The notes under the pieces: model-generated
Databases searched by the model: none
What the model was told of the DNA's origin: nothing
Seen by the model: the letters and a program-made list of their open reading frames with translations, nothing else
Shown: positions 50,234 to 63,354 of the stretch, piece by piece
How positions within the stretch are numbered: the stretch's first letter is position 1
How the letters are laid out: the number at the start of each line of letters is the position of its first letter
From: Diphasiastrum complanatum
Taxonomy: Eukaryota; Streptophyta; Lycopodiopsida; Lycopodiales; Lycopodiaceae
Direction of reading: 5' to 3'
NCBI GenBank assembly: GCA_029204225.1
Contig: MU831861.1
Location: 1 to 64,000 of the forward strand
DNA: 64,000 nt
Made by a program: the position numbers and the translations under genes

Positions 50234-53200
50234 CTGGTGGAGTTGGCGTATATTTGTGTTTTGATTGCATTGATGCTGCCAAATGCAGTTGCAGGCAAGA
50301 CATGAGAATCTGAGACTATCCCCTCTCCATCCTCAGGTCTGTTTCCAAGAATAAGCCCCACTCCTCCAGCACGCAGCACCTCGTAGCCCTTCTCTATTCT
50401 TGCATTAGCCCCTCGGGAGCAATACACCACCTTACCCTTAGTTTTGGCTTGATCCAAAGTGTTTAGCACGCAATAGCTGCATCATGGAAACCCAATTTCA
50501 TAAGTTGCAGAAAAGCAGTATAGCTTAAGCCATCAGTGTAAAAATGCTCAGTAGTGTATCATCAAGAATGTGGGGGAGGTATCAGCCAAGAAGATGGGCA
50601 AACCTTGCTTGATCTTTATTAGACTCGTTGATTGCAATATCCTTCCCAAGCACAAGGGGGTAAAATTTATCTGCAGCTCCATGTGGGGACAGGCTCTCTC
50701 CCTGCATGAGGAACAAGAAGAACAACCATGGTTGAGGACAACGAGAGTTGATATAGATATCACTAGTAAAAACAGGTCCTTTTAGCTCAGGAACAGGAGT
50801 TCTTAGAGATGGAAAAGTAGCAAGCCTTCACTATAAAAGTCGCAAGTGTCTTTTTTTTGTTGTTGCCCATGATCATCAATCAACAACGCTTCTCTGAAGG
50901 TACCATTTTCTTGTCATTAATTGTCTTCTCTAGACTCTGAGCAAGGTTTATCATGAATGGCCATTTTTAATGTGTAACACTCATACATTACAACGAATCT
51001 AGATACTGAGGGAAATAGATCTTAGCTCTGCCATCAATGAATCTCATGGCATGTAGCTGTTTGCGCATGTGTGTTTATAGTACAGATTGTTAGGAATTAG
51101 GAGTAATATATAGTCGGATAAACCTGCTTATACCTTCAGAGTAGTACCATCTCCAAAGATAGCGTCGGCTTCGAAATCTCGATCTATTGTGCTTGCTGCA
51201 GCTGTGATTGTCCAGGGCCATGGGTTGACCACTGTGTAGGGTCCAGGGCCAGCATTTCCAGCTACAGTGGATATTACAATGTTTTTAAGCATTGCATGAA
51301 AGGAACCGATACCAAGAGCATCATCAAGAAAATTAGTAGCTCCGTCTAGACCAAGAGACATAGATATCATGTCCACACCATCTTTGATTGCATCATCCAT
51401 AGCAGCCAGAACATCAGATTCAGAGCAATATCCGTCGGTTCCAGCTACATTCCAACACGCCTTATAGATGGCCATATATGCAAGCGGTGCTCCACCTTTG
51501 GATATGCCTTTAGCAAACCCAAACAAGTTTGCACCAGGGACGAAACTTCCAGCTACAATGGAGGCAACATGGGTGCCATGCCCATCCTTGTCCCGTGGCG
51601 AGGCGTACTCACCTGGAGCTGCCAGTCTAAGAGGCCGGCCATAGTCCTCCTCAAGCCCTTTGTAGTACATCCGAGCTCCAATGATCTTTCTACATTGAAA
51701 CAAGGGGGACATGAAAATTACTAGTTGCATGCAGAAGAAGAAGAAGGCGGATTGTAGCTAAAAATTCATCACCTCAAGGCAATGTCAATTCGTGATGCAT
51801 AGGTTGTTGCAGTTATATTCTGACTCCTGAGTAAAGGCAGGAGAAAGATACAACTTGTATGGGCGCCTATTGAACTGATTGATGTATATGCTAAGAAGGC
51901 AATTAGACACTTAATAGATTGATGTATACACTGTTCCTCACTGTTGATTTAGATCATAAATTTTCACTACCTATTGCAGTTGGAACTGTTGAATCCTATT
52001 CCTGTCTCACAAATGCCTTTCCAACGCTTGGGTGGTGGGTGCATTAAGTTGTCTGCAAAGCTTGCAGACTCCGGCCATATACCTGCATTTGATCTCAAAT
52101 ACCAAGCCATGTAATTATCAGCCATTGTGCAATAGACTACCTAAGCCAACTCTTGAAGTTAGCGCTTAATTACTTAAATCATTTTCTACCCTTCATTACA
52201 AATTAAAATTGATGATTTGTTCTGATTTTGCATGCTTTCTGCCCTAGACTAATGACACGACTAGTCTAACTTCTTGCACGCGCGTACTCTAAGCTTAGAA
52301 TATCTTCGAGTTTCATAGCAAGTTTACTATTACTACATTAGTTGTTTAAATCAGCTTACCTGTATCTATAACTCCAATGATCACGTTACGACCATAGACA
52401 GACTTTCCCCATAAGCTGCTCGTATTGATGTGTCCGTGGCTTGGTATTGTACCGTCGTCGACCCCAAGATATTGCCAAGTGTGCGTGCTATGTTTCCTCA
52501 CAGATTTGGCAGGGAAGACTGAAAGTACCTCCGGCATATCTATCCAAACAGATTAAACATTCAGAAAATGCCAAAAGTATCTAAAGTTTAAACCAGGCCC
52601 TTAAAAACTAAATGCACTTGAAGATCTGTTCTAAGAGTTAAAATATTGTTTAAATTATGTCTCTCGCTCGAGTTTTTCTCAGTTCAACCTTAACACCTTT
52701 GCTGCAGTTCCATAACCATGTCCCGGATCACGAATGGCAGGATGGTTCCACAACGAGCCTGGATTCAGAAGGTTATGTTAAAGAGAACATGGAGTTTTTT
52801 ATTTGACAATAATTCCATTATATGGGCGGGGGTAGAAAAATGAGCTACAATATTCGACTGATGTTTTTGTGTGGCAAAGTATCAGTCTTTTGTCCATTTT
52901 CTTCTTTAATCTTTTGTCGGAGCAAAGATTCAGGAGCTTGGATTTTTTGAGATTTCAGACATGAATTTGAGAAAATACGTCATTCTACGCTTGTAGATTG
53001 CAATGTTTCAAAGGTTCTGTACGCTTTCGTTCGGAACGCGGCGTACAGAATCTGGAAACGTTAAATTGGCTGATAACGCACGTGAATCATTGCGATGAAG
53101 CTCTTTCACCATTTTAGCACCTTAATTATCACTGGCATTCTTCTTCCAAGGTGTAGGGTGAGAGATGGTGGATGCTTGGTTTATCATCACAGCGGAGGCA

Positions 53201-54243
53201 ACTAGTTCACTTTGTCTCCTAGCCTTCTGAAGTTGCAATTGTCAGAAGACTGATCTATAGCTACTGAATCAGGCTGAATGCACCTGACTTGATCTGGCTG
53301 ATGAGTCAAGATAATTATTTAAAACTATGTTCCCGGTAGAGCTTTTATTTAATCTAAAGAGCTCTTTTAGCTGCAGAGAAAAGTTTTAAAAATACCCGAT
53401 AAACGGGAAGCCATTTCACTGGAAAGCTTAGCGGCAAATCCATTCAAGAGATGCTGGTAGCTATACAGGATATGGGATGTTGATGCTCCTTCACTGAAAC
53501 ATAAGCATCAAGGCAATTACACTCAAAACTATAATGCAACAACACAATTTTTTTGCATAGAACTGAATGCATTGCCAATCAACACCAATCATATCCTCAG
53601 GCTGGAGCCCAAAGCAGCAGCTTTGTTGCACCTGCCCTTGGCTGCATGAGTAAGGAAAGCCTGATGTTGGCTAGTGAGAGCGGCTGGATCTTCCGGGGCT
53701 GCTCCCAGGTACACAATATACACCTGCAGGTAGAAATCAATGCGTAAGTATCCATGTATGCAATTTAACTGAAGGCAAAAATAGGATCAACGCTGAGCTA
53801 TTTCAATAAGAGATCTAATTATTTCAGCTCGCCATATTACATCTCCTATGAGCTTCTATATGTTTGTGATTTTATGCAGCTACTGACCTGATTATAAATA
53901 TCCATGCATCAATTGAACCGAAGGCACTAGTAAGATATGAACACTGTTTCAAAAAAAATCTAATGCTATCTCGCTACAGTACATGCTTGTGGGTTCATCA
54001 TGCTACTGACCTGATCATATCCATCAATGCAATTGAATTTAAGGCACAAGTAGTAAACAAAACCAACAATGCTGAACCAAATCAATACAAAATTCAAAGC
54101 TATCTGGCTTAATTACATCTCCTCTGTGCTTCCTAAGCTTGTGGGCTAATGCTACTGACCTTATCATCATCAGCCTTGCTGATGGTGGCTGCAAGACTAA
54201 GACTAGATATGAGGAAGAAAATTAAACAGCTGCAGATAGCCAT
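50234..54243 (-). pseudogene. Subtilisin-like serine protease, N-terminal half (copy 2)
   Basis: Exons, by alignment to copy 1: 54243-54160, 53723-53632, 53493-53396, 52539-52360, 52082-51971, 51689-51134, 50701-50604, 50476-50234. The long frames I could compare directly (including the 200-codon stretch with DGHGTH) encode identical proteins in both copies, and all splice sites are kept. Differences are mostly in introns, for example an 8-bp deletion near 53,510. As in copy 1, the exons with the catalytic serine and C-terminal domain are absent downstream. A compatible C-terminal half lies at 60990-62668, on the upstream side, where it cannot be spliced to this one in cis. Confidence 0.9.
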
Positions 54244-55596
54244 AGCTGAAGAAACAGCATAGAACAGGCTGCAAAATGAATGCATCTAGTGCTTTCCAAA
54301 GCATGATTAAGTAGAAAGTGATGTACTATATACTAAGTGGGGCTATTCAGACAAAGCACAGTCCAAAGGTTGAGGTGAGGACCACTCTCCACTACCCACT
54401 GACCCACACATGGATCCATGCTGGGTGCTCTCCAAAAATTTGTCCTGGAAAATTTCTTGGCAAAATTTGATGCTCATGAAAGCCGTTTTCCTCCCCACAT
54501 GCATAAAACTCGCGGCGGTATTTTTCGTCGAATTAATTTGGAGGAATTTATTCTCCACAAAATACATAGTGCATCTTCATAGCAAAGTTGTTAATGCCAT
54601 GATAACCTTTCTTTTCCTTTTATTTGATTTTAACAATAAATTTTCTAAACAAAACCAAAATCAATATAAAGTAACACTGCCTTGGTTTCTACTTTGGGAA
54701 AAGTCCCTCTCGAGGGGACTTTACCTTATACCTAAAGCATTTACATTCGAGTTCACTTTGTTTTTGGAGAAAAGTTTACCTCATGCGATCTAGATGCAAT
54801 ATCATGGACGAACCTTACGAATTTGTAAGATTCCTCTATCCAAGAATGATAAATTTATGAGAAAGGTTCTTCCTTTCCAAGTATTCCGAAGTTAGGAGAA
54901 AATTTAAGAGGATTCCTCCATCCAAACATATCAAAGCTAGGAGGAACCTTGATATTAGAAAGAACCTTTCCTATCCAAAAATAGTAAAAATATCTATTTT
55001 TTGTTGTGTCTAACTCTAGAGAAGGTCCTCGTGTTTTCCTACACAAAAGATATGTTTTAACTCTTTAATGAAGGAGAATCTGAGGTAGAATGCGTCCATC
55101 TGTTTTTTGTTTTGGGCGAATTTTTTACATGCATCTTCTTGTATCTGAAAGATGCATTTAATTTTTTTACCAATTTTCACAAGCACATTTTGCCAAGAAG
55201 ATGCTAAACATAGAAGATGCCACATCTAGTCTAGCACATAAACTCTCTCACTTTTTTTGAAATAGTTCCCACTAATCAATCAATTTTTCTTAGTGAGTAT
55301 TTGATGTGTCACTAATAAGAATTTGGCTATTTTTTTTGTTCTATATGTTGTTTTATATTACAATTGGAATGTGTAGTACTTCAACCTAGGGGAGGCTTTT
55401 GAGAAGTAGTTGGATTGAAATTTTCCACCCATCATGTGCTGAGAAAAGCTAGGATTTCCTTTATACTTCCTCTCGCCAACATGAAAGAAAACATGGTATT
55501 AAACTATCAGCAATTTTAATGGTAGAATCCTTTGTAGATAATTCATATTGTAGATTATTAACATTCATGATCATCATAATATAAATTGTTTCTTCA

Positions 55597-55740
<144 letters not shown>

Positions 55741-56836
55741 GATTTCACATAGTCCCTCTTGACAAGTCAAGACCAAACCCTTTGAACCCTTCAATTTATA
55801 GCATAACAGGTAAAAATATAGCTGTATAAAGTTTAACAATACAAAGTACCATAAAGCGAAACAAGTTTTAGGATGCCCACCATCCCACACAACAAAACTG
55901 CACAAGTTAGTCGTGTGAGCAAGACAAGTGTCATAGTTGAGCATTAGTTGTTATCCATGTCCGAAACGAGATTCACTACTTTATCAGCTAAATTGCATTA
56001 ATAACAAGTACGTCCAATCTTCCCAATCATTCACTTCATAATTTTGCAATACGTTCCGCCCTCTAACGAAGTCGTATTAGGGCAAAAGCCATACTGATCA
56101 GTACAAGAGCAAAAAAGAACGTATTAGATTCAAAAAAATATTCTACATGTAAGTAGCTATCTTACATTACAAAGAATGATAGAGACTTGACGTTGGTCAC
56201 AGTGTTAGGTACTAGAGCACTTCCGTGCTATACTAGCCCCATGGATTCCCGTACCATTTTTTCCAGGAGTCCAAGCACAGAATAAATTGGGCAATTCAAT
56301 GCCATTCAAGTGTACCATAGTCGCGTCCTATATAAGTACGTGACTTAACTTATAACAACTGGACTTAGAATGCAGAAAAAACATAGAAAACTTTATTTAA
56401 AAAAACACCGAGCGTGCTTAATTCGATTTGCGAAAAAAAAAACCCCGTTGATAACTTACAAGCACTCTATTTCCTCTTCTTTTTTAAAAAAAAACCATAA
56501 AAAGTGCCACTTCAAAGTATGGAATATTACTACTCTTCCAAATAGCATCATAGCAGTTCATACCTGAATGTCTGGTGAGGTGATTTCCTGTGAGCTACCC
56601 ATCTTGATCTTTTCTAAGTAAAAAAACCGCTTACGTACTATTGATGACACACCACATGTATCGAATTAATAGTAGTGTAGTCTTAATGACAAAAACTCAT
56701 AGTCTTATATTGATATACTACTCAATCAAATCCTACCTTTATACAAAGAACAAGTATTATTGTCATGCATGTTCAAATCGTTCCTTTGCGACTTGAGAGA
56801 GTTTCAAGCTCCCGTCGAATTTAGCATACTCTGCCC

Positions 56837-57151
56837 CTACATCACTGGATAAGATATCAGGGGAGATGGTGTCGTCCCTGTTGATTGTCTTCCTTTTTGC
56901 TTCTTTGTGGGTGGTGCTAGTGAAACAAGTTCTGTTGTCGGTTGTGGGGTGGCTCGCTTTATGGTGCTCGGATAGACGTCGTCGAGCTCTTTGATAGCAA
57001 CGGCCGCTCGATGTCCCAACTGTTTGGTGACCAATATGTGGAGGAGATATCCACATTTGGTGGTTGGTTTCCTAGCTTTTAAGGCTCCGCATAACTTGTC
57101 TGATACCTTTTCCGCATCCATGGTTAGGGTCAAGGAGAGAAGATCGTGCAT
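56837..57151 (-). CDS. Unknown 104-codon frame (copy 2)
   Basis: Duplicate of 26301-26615. Two residues differ (an Ala to Val in HRAAxAIKE, an Arg to Ser in VYPxTIK). The frame is kept, but both copies are too recent for that to be evidence of selection. Family not recognised. Confidence 0.3.
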   Translation of the reverse strand: MHDLLSLTLTMDAEKVSDKLCGALKARKPTTKCGYLLHILVTKQLGHRAAVAIKELDDVYPSTIKRATPQPTTELVSLAPPTKKQKGRQSTGTTPSPLISYPVM

Positions 57152-57961
57152 GGCTTATTTCCCACTTTGTAGTATTATGCTTAGACACATAAGAGAGCAC
57201 TTCTTATTATCACAAGAAGAAGCATACTGAAAGTTTTGTCACTCATAATCATCAAATAACAAGATAAATGGGCGCATTTGAAGCGGCCATCTTCAATGTT
57301 TTACAGCAGAAACCGAACAGCATGTGATACCATCTACTCGATGGAACAACAAGTAATACCATAGTAGAGCTGCTATATGTCAGAAAGACAACACATGATA
57401 AGTGCTCCATCACATTGTTGATGCCATACATATGCTCAGACCACATATACAAAAGTGCCCACATATAAGAAGCAAAACATATTGTTGAGGGCGCGGCCCA
57501 CTGGCCGCACTGGATTCTGCTGGCCAGCGGCCAGTCTCATACACACTCCATGCAAAATCGTTGTCAAGAGACACATCCCATAATAATAAAAAAAGGTAAG
57601 CCATATCTATGAGCAGATTATCAGCTGTCGATGCGCCCTCTTACGGAAGTCCTCCGTAGATATCCAAACGTGAAGTGGTAATCTATGATCATCATGCCAT
57701 TATGTAAGCTTGTTTGCATCACCGCATGGCTAGCAAAGGCCTTTCATCAGCAAAGAACAATCATAAAGTCTAAACAATATAAGCCTTCTTACCTTTGGTC
57801 GTAGTAGCATTCCTGCGATTATTCTTCCTTTCATTTCTAGTAGAAAACCTCTTCACCCAACAAAGCCAGCACCAATAGAGAAGTAAACCAAGCAAGAGAG
57901 AAAGAAAGAAGAAAGAGTGGACCTTAGGGTTGTAGTCTCCTCTCCTTAAATAGAAGATTCA

Positions 57962-58441
57962 GTGCTTCTAGAAGCATCAGCTAGTTGTAGATGCACACCG
58001 TTGGATCGAATACTTGCTATGTGCATAAATCATAGCCCTTTATCTCGGCTTTCCAAAAAGCAAGATACCATCTCTCTTTCATCAACAAAATCCGAGTATA
58101 AAGCTATGACAACAACAACAAAGGAGGTTCTTTGGCTTAAAAGGCTTTTGGAGGAGCTACATGTGATCAAGGATGAAGACATTCCATGCATATATTGTGA
58201 TAATCAAGTAGCTCAACAACTTGCAAACAATCCATTCTTCCATGCTCGAACAAAGCACATTGAGATTTCACATCATTTCATGAGGGAGAAAATGCAAGCG
58301 AAGGAGATCAAGCTTATTCATGTTTCATCATCAGATTGCATTGCTGATATACTCACCAAGGCATTGCCTAAAGATCCATTTGTAAAATTAAGATTGGCTC
58401 TTGGAGTTATAGATAGATCTATGCTAGATTTACCAAGCTAG
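57962..58441 (+). pseudogene. Copia RNase H fragment with native stop
   Basis: Same RNase H as 27426-27899 but complete at its end: the frame closes with LDLPS and TAG. It is followed by a purine-rich tract and an LTR-like start, as in a normal copia 3' end. No reverse transcriptase precedes it, so the element is truncated on its 5' side. It is the undisrupted version of the junction that was cut in copy 1. Confidence 0.85.
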
Positions 58442-58453
58442 ATTTTTGAGGAG

Positions 58454-59029
58454 TGTGAAAAATGCAAAAATAAGCTTGGTAGAGGCCAAAAAACCTTGTA
58501 TATAGGATAAACACACATGTGTGGAGCCTGTTCCCATGTGTGAAACTAGTGTACTTGTCATGCACCATAAACATATATGTTGTACATATGAGTTAAATGA
58601 GTTAATTCAAGTTCTAGTTGCTAAAATGGCCAAAAACTAGTTTTCTAGATATATGACACATGGCATTAATCTATTGATTGCATGAGCCAAATACTTTTGA
58701 TAGGTGTCATATCCCATGTGTAGAGGACAGCTCACACGTGTGGAAATAGCTGAAGTAGGCGAGTTTTTGCATGATGATGACAAGGCTTTCTCACACGTGT
58801 GAGATCTGATGCATGATCAGTACCTCGAGCTCCAAAATCTGTATATATAGAGGCATATTTGGCCACAATCAACATGAAACATCAATCTTGGTTTTGGAAG
58901 CAATTTTGTGTAATTCTCTCTATTTGTCTACATTTGTTTTGATTGTTTTGAGGTTCTATCATAGTGTACTTTATTTTCAGGTTGGAGTCCGTACACTGAC
59001 AGGGTTTCACACGTGTGAAACCGGCAAGT
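58454..59029 (+). repeat. Probable copia 3' LTR with CACACGTGTG palindromes
   Basis: TTTTTGAGGAG (58443-58453) looks like a purine tract, and TGTGAAAAATGC at 58454 like an LTR start. A TATA box (TATATATA, about 58,842) suggests the U3 promoter. Perfect palindromes TCTCACACGTGTGAGA-type at 58,789-58,804 and TTTCACACGTGTGAAA at 59,005-59,020, plus related CACACGTGTGG, CACATGTGTGG and CCATGTGTGA sites, are scattered through it. The 3' edge (GGCAAGTACA) is a guess, because no second LTR is available to compare. Confidence 0.5.
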
Positions 59030-60989
59030 ACATTTACCTTCATTGAATGATTGTTCTTGTTAAGATTTTATGTCTAGAATTGATCTAGATTGATCTTAAT
59101 CTTCTGTATATTGATAGATCAAGCTTTGAGAATCCATCTGGAACTTAGACTGTCGATAATTCGATTGTCGTTAAGAGAAAGATACAATGATACAGACCCA
59201 CTTCACACACACACAACATCAACTGCTTGGCCGCATGCCCCTTGTGATGCATTGCCATAAAGCTACATTTCATGTTTAAAATGTCAAAACCTCTCTCAAT
59301 ATTAGTTCTTATGTGGCTCCATAGTGTAAGATGTGTATTCTTGAAAATGCTATCATAGCATTTTCTTTCTCTCTTCATTCTCCTCTTCTATTTGCTACAC
59401 ACATCTTCCTCATCTCTAAATGTCCATTTTTTTTTTCTACTCACTTCCTCTCTCAACCTGAGACTTGCTATTGAAAGCTCTCTTCTCCACTCTCGGAGTT
59501 ACTCTCTCCTCCTACCACAACTTCTTCATCTCCACCTCACTCCACATTCCATTTTTCTACTTTGAACTCTATGATCCACTTTCCATCCCACTATCCACAC
59601 CTATTTAAGTATGATCCATCTCTACTCATGCACATTTCCTCTTTCTTCTATCTCTTTTTCTTTTGACTGTAGTCTGCAAGCTCCAAGATGCTCCCAACTC
59701 CAAGCTAGGATACCTCCACTTGCAAGTAAGGATCTTCAAGCCTCTATGGATCTCTCCTCCACTTGTGTCCCTAATCTTAATCACAAAGGTAGATAACAAG
59801 TGGCCTCAAGTATTCACCACCCAACCATGGCTAGCTAGCACATGCAATCCTGCAACTTGGCTAATCTAGCACCCCCTTGCTAACCAATAACTAATCACAA
59901 GCATACCACCACAAACCATAGCATACTCAAGATCCAAACCCTACTTATGTCCCATACCATAAGCAAGATCCAAACCCTAAGCGTACTACACACAAGAAAA
60001 CACTCTATACACTAGTAGCCACACTAGAGCATAAGCATAGCAAACAAGAGAGATCTCTCCTCCCCCCAATGGGTGCCCTACTCCCCTCATATAGATGACA
60101 ATTGGCACCCTCCAATACACTATGGAGTAGTTCCATGCACAACCAATGAGAAAGAGAGAGGCCTAGGAGAGTTAAAGAACCTTCATAGGCTTATGGAAGG
60201 TCAAGAAACTTCTTCCATAACCTATGACTCTTTGAATGTTTTTCTTGTGGGAGTTGGGAATTTCAATGGATCCTTTAGAAGGGCGCCCTCCTACTAGGTC
60301 CCATTGTCTAAGTTGTGCTTGTATACTTTGGTCCAAGACCAATAAAGTGATATGGTTCAAGGTTGAGGCCCAAGGTTTAGAAAAATAGCCAATACACCCA
60401 TGGTACCTCAAATATAATGAAATGCCAAACAAATAGAAATTGTCAACCAAGAACAACATGCAATCAATAATAGATTGTTGTACATATTCTCCTACAAAGA
60501 GACATTGCCAAGTTATTCCTATAAAGACATTCTTTTTTTATGCTCATAATAGATGTTACGGTAAGGTGCATGGTTGTATCATGTGCTAGTCTCCAATCCT
60601 TCAAGTTGTTCTTCCACATTGAAAGTTCAAGCAACATCTATGGAAATCGATCAAGTAAGGAGTTTCTTTGGATGGTTATAATATGAATTATGATATCCAT
60701 AATATAATATAATAACGAAATGTTGAAATCAAATTGATTTTCTTTAGCTCCCAAAATAAAGAGAGAAGGTTATTACAAGTTTCACATAAGAACAAAATAG
60801 AAAGAATAATGCAAGCTTTGTAATTTTTAAAATCTAGCCCAATCAAGATAGAATGTGTAAGAAAAATGATATCTAGCTACTCCTAATCTACATTGATTTT
60901 TTAGTAGGCTTGTCCTTCAATTAACTCTCAAGTTGAGTCTCAACTCACATATTGTAGCAATCACGTGTATCATAATGCATGCCTATAAT
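59030..60989. other. Intergenic between the LTR and the subtilase 3' half
   Basis: No recognisable gene. 59,390-59,660 is pyrimidine-rich, like a 5' leader, and leads to small frames (59611-59796, 59663-59869) that match no known family. The part next to 60,990 is probably the subtilase 3' UTR. Confidence 0.4.
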
Positions 60990-62668
60990 CTATGTCAAAA
61001 CCACAATGGGACTTTTCACAGAATGTATGCCATCCTTCCATGTGTATGATCCAAATACATAATCTCCACCAGTGGGTTGTTTGATAGTTAATGTCACCTT
61101 GAATGTTTTTGTTTCACCTTGAGCTTGGAAATGTAAGGCTGATGGCTCGATCACCACTAGTACTCCAATAGGTGCTTGGATTTTCACATTGTAGGTACTT
61201 ATTCCACCTACATTTGTAACTGTTCGAAAAATGACATGTTCTTTTTTGCTTGTAGAAATTGCTATGGAGGGAGAGTTTAAACTATTGATGCTTGGTCGTT
61301 GAGATGGGCAAGTATAGTTTGCACCAATTGTTTTTTGTAAGATAGAATTCTTGTATCCCAAAGCACACAAGAAGAGAAAGTAATTGATTGGTAGAGCATC
61401 ATAGACCAACCCAGGATATAGTGCAGCTAGCGGATTGATCATACCAGCTCCCATGGAAAATGGGTCGGCTGACATATTTGTCCAACCATCAATAATGGGT
61501 TCCTTCATATCATTCAATGTTCTTGCTGCATAATGTTACACAATGTCACCAAGATCAATTTTTCACACAACTTTTTCTAAGTGAATAATGCATAAACAAG
61601 AGAAAAGTACAAATGTATGATACTTCAAAATAATGAATATGATGAGATCCACTATAGAAGCAATATTCTCACCAGTTGTCATGATAGCAGACTTCAAAGC
61701 TGTAGCACTCCATTTTGGGTAGATGACTTTAAGAAGAGCAACCACAGCTGATACATGGGGGCATGCTGATGATGTACCAGAGAGGATGTCAAAGTCTACC
61801 CTACGTTTATCAATAGATAATGTTGTGGGAGAGTCAGCCCTAGTCCATGCTCCAAGGATGTCCACACCTGGTGCTGTTATGTCTGGCTGCAAGAAGTTTG
61901 AATACATGTATATATAAACTCAATGCTACTCATAAATTGATATCTATGATCTTAATAGAAGCTATTCGTGATAGATGACTTTGAATACATTAGTGACTCT
62001 ATCTACTTCTGATAACATTTGTGGACATTAATAAGCTTCATTCGAATCTATTTTGAATCTGGCATTCTTTCATTTTCATTATGGGATCATAGTTGCTATC
62101 TAAGCAAAAAATGCACATCTTATATGCTTGTTAAATGTATTCATGCTCAAGAACAAGAAAGCAAACATGAATGAGTGTCATGTGAGTAGCTTTATGAGAT
62201 CTATCTAAGCAAAAAATGCACATCTTATATGCTTATTAAATGTATTCATGCTCAAGAACACGTTTTCTAGCTGTAGATATTACATTTCTTTCTTATTCTC
62301 TTTATGAGAAGAGAAATATATTGAGGGACAATTTTCTTGTTCAAAGTCATAGTATTGCAACATTCGATTTCCAAAATTGCACAGATGCCTGTATGAAATC
62401 AAAGCAAGTTGAGTGCTTTTCATAGGCCCCAATAATCATAAGGATAGAATTTTTAAGCATAATGGTATCATCATTGCATTATAGAGGAAATTCCCTTTCC
62501 AAGAGGAGTTATAAAATGAAAAAATGAAGACAAAATGGATTTCTTTGCCATACCTTCAATATATCTCCATTCAGAGGATTGGGACCTCTAGAGGAGAAGA
62601 AAGCTATAGTTGGCCTTTGCTTGTTGCCCAATTTTGTAGTTGCAGGTGTGATCTTTGCCACTGGATTT
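60990..62668 (-). CDS. Subtilisin-like serine protease, C-terminal half (partial)
   Basis: Exons 62668-62554, 61886-61673 and 61525-60990 encode 287 residues and a stop, all with GT-AG ends. The first holds FFSSRGPNPLNGDILK. The second holds PDITAPGVDILGAW and the catalytic-serine motif GTSSACPHVS (commonly GTSMACPH in plants), near residue 78. The third holds the end of the protease domain (GAGMINPLAALYPGLVYD) and the fibronectin-III-like C-terminal domain (VTNVGGISTYNVKIQAPIGV, FKVTLTI). It starts at exactly the phase where the two N-terminal halves stop (AG| to |A), and together they would make about 775 residues, normal for the family. The N-terminal exons are not seen between 62,669 and 64,000, where a copia RT scrap lies. 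They may be beyond the window or lost. Confidence 0.88.
62095..62260. repeat. Direct repeat in a subtilase intron
   Basis: GCTATCTAAGCAAAAAATGC and the following 40 bases occur at 62,095-62,155 and, with one or two changes, at 62,200-62,260 (period 105) in the intron between the first and second exons of the C-terminal half. Confidence 0.65.
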
Positions 62669-62699
62669 CTGTTACAAGATGAGCAAGTAGATTATTGTT

Positions 62700-63207
62700 A
62701 ATGAGCAAAAGTACGGACTGCATATGAGATAGTTTAGTGATCATTTGAAAATTTGGAACATGGATTGAATAAGGCAACTACAATGGTCTCTACACTCAAA
62801 TGGGAGCAGCCATTTTGATTTTCTAGTGATTATGTGGTGTGGTAGCCATCGATTAACATTTAACATTCTGGGCGCTCAATCAAGTTTTAGATGCAAGACC
62901 TCTTCTAGGTTAGCATGCAAAATTTATTCACCTACAAAGTTGAAAATGCCACTATGCATAGATAATTTTTTGAGAAGGTATATGTATGATGTAAATGCCC
63001 TTCTTTTATTCACAAAAAGAAGTGGAACTGATGAAGAAAATACACAGGCCATCATCTATATAAATTAGTTGGGGAGGTTGACATAAATGAGCCTTAATTG
63101 CTAGCAAATGGTTAAACATAGGATGAAAGATCAGAATACAAAGGGACAATTACATGTTTCTAAATACAAATAGAAGGTGGGTTAGATTGCTGATAGCCTG
63201 GGAAAGA
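62700..63207. other. Intron or intergenic, no recognised feature
   Basis: This is where subtilase exons 1-8 would begin if the gene were intact. I find none. Short frames only. Confidence 0.4.
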
Positions 63208-63354
63208 GTTTACAACATGGAAGTAGATCATTTGGATGTCAAGAAAACATTCATGCATGGGGACGTATGAGAGAAAGTCTTTCTTATGCAACCCTTTCTT
63301 GGCTTCAAAGAAGGAGATAACTTAGTGTGTAGTTTGATTAACGAAGTGTGTATT
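63208..63354 (+). pseudogene. Copia reverse transcriptase scrap
   Basis: The frame reads VYNMEVDHLDVKKTFMHGDV, a TGA (63268-63270), then EKVFLMQPFLGFKEGDNLVC. This is the copia RT block normally read as MDVKTAFLHGDLEEEVYMEQPEGF. Flanking sequence is not recognisable. It sits upstream of the subtilase C-terminal half, possibly inside its intron. Confidence 0.75.
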
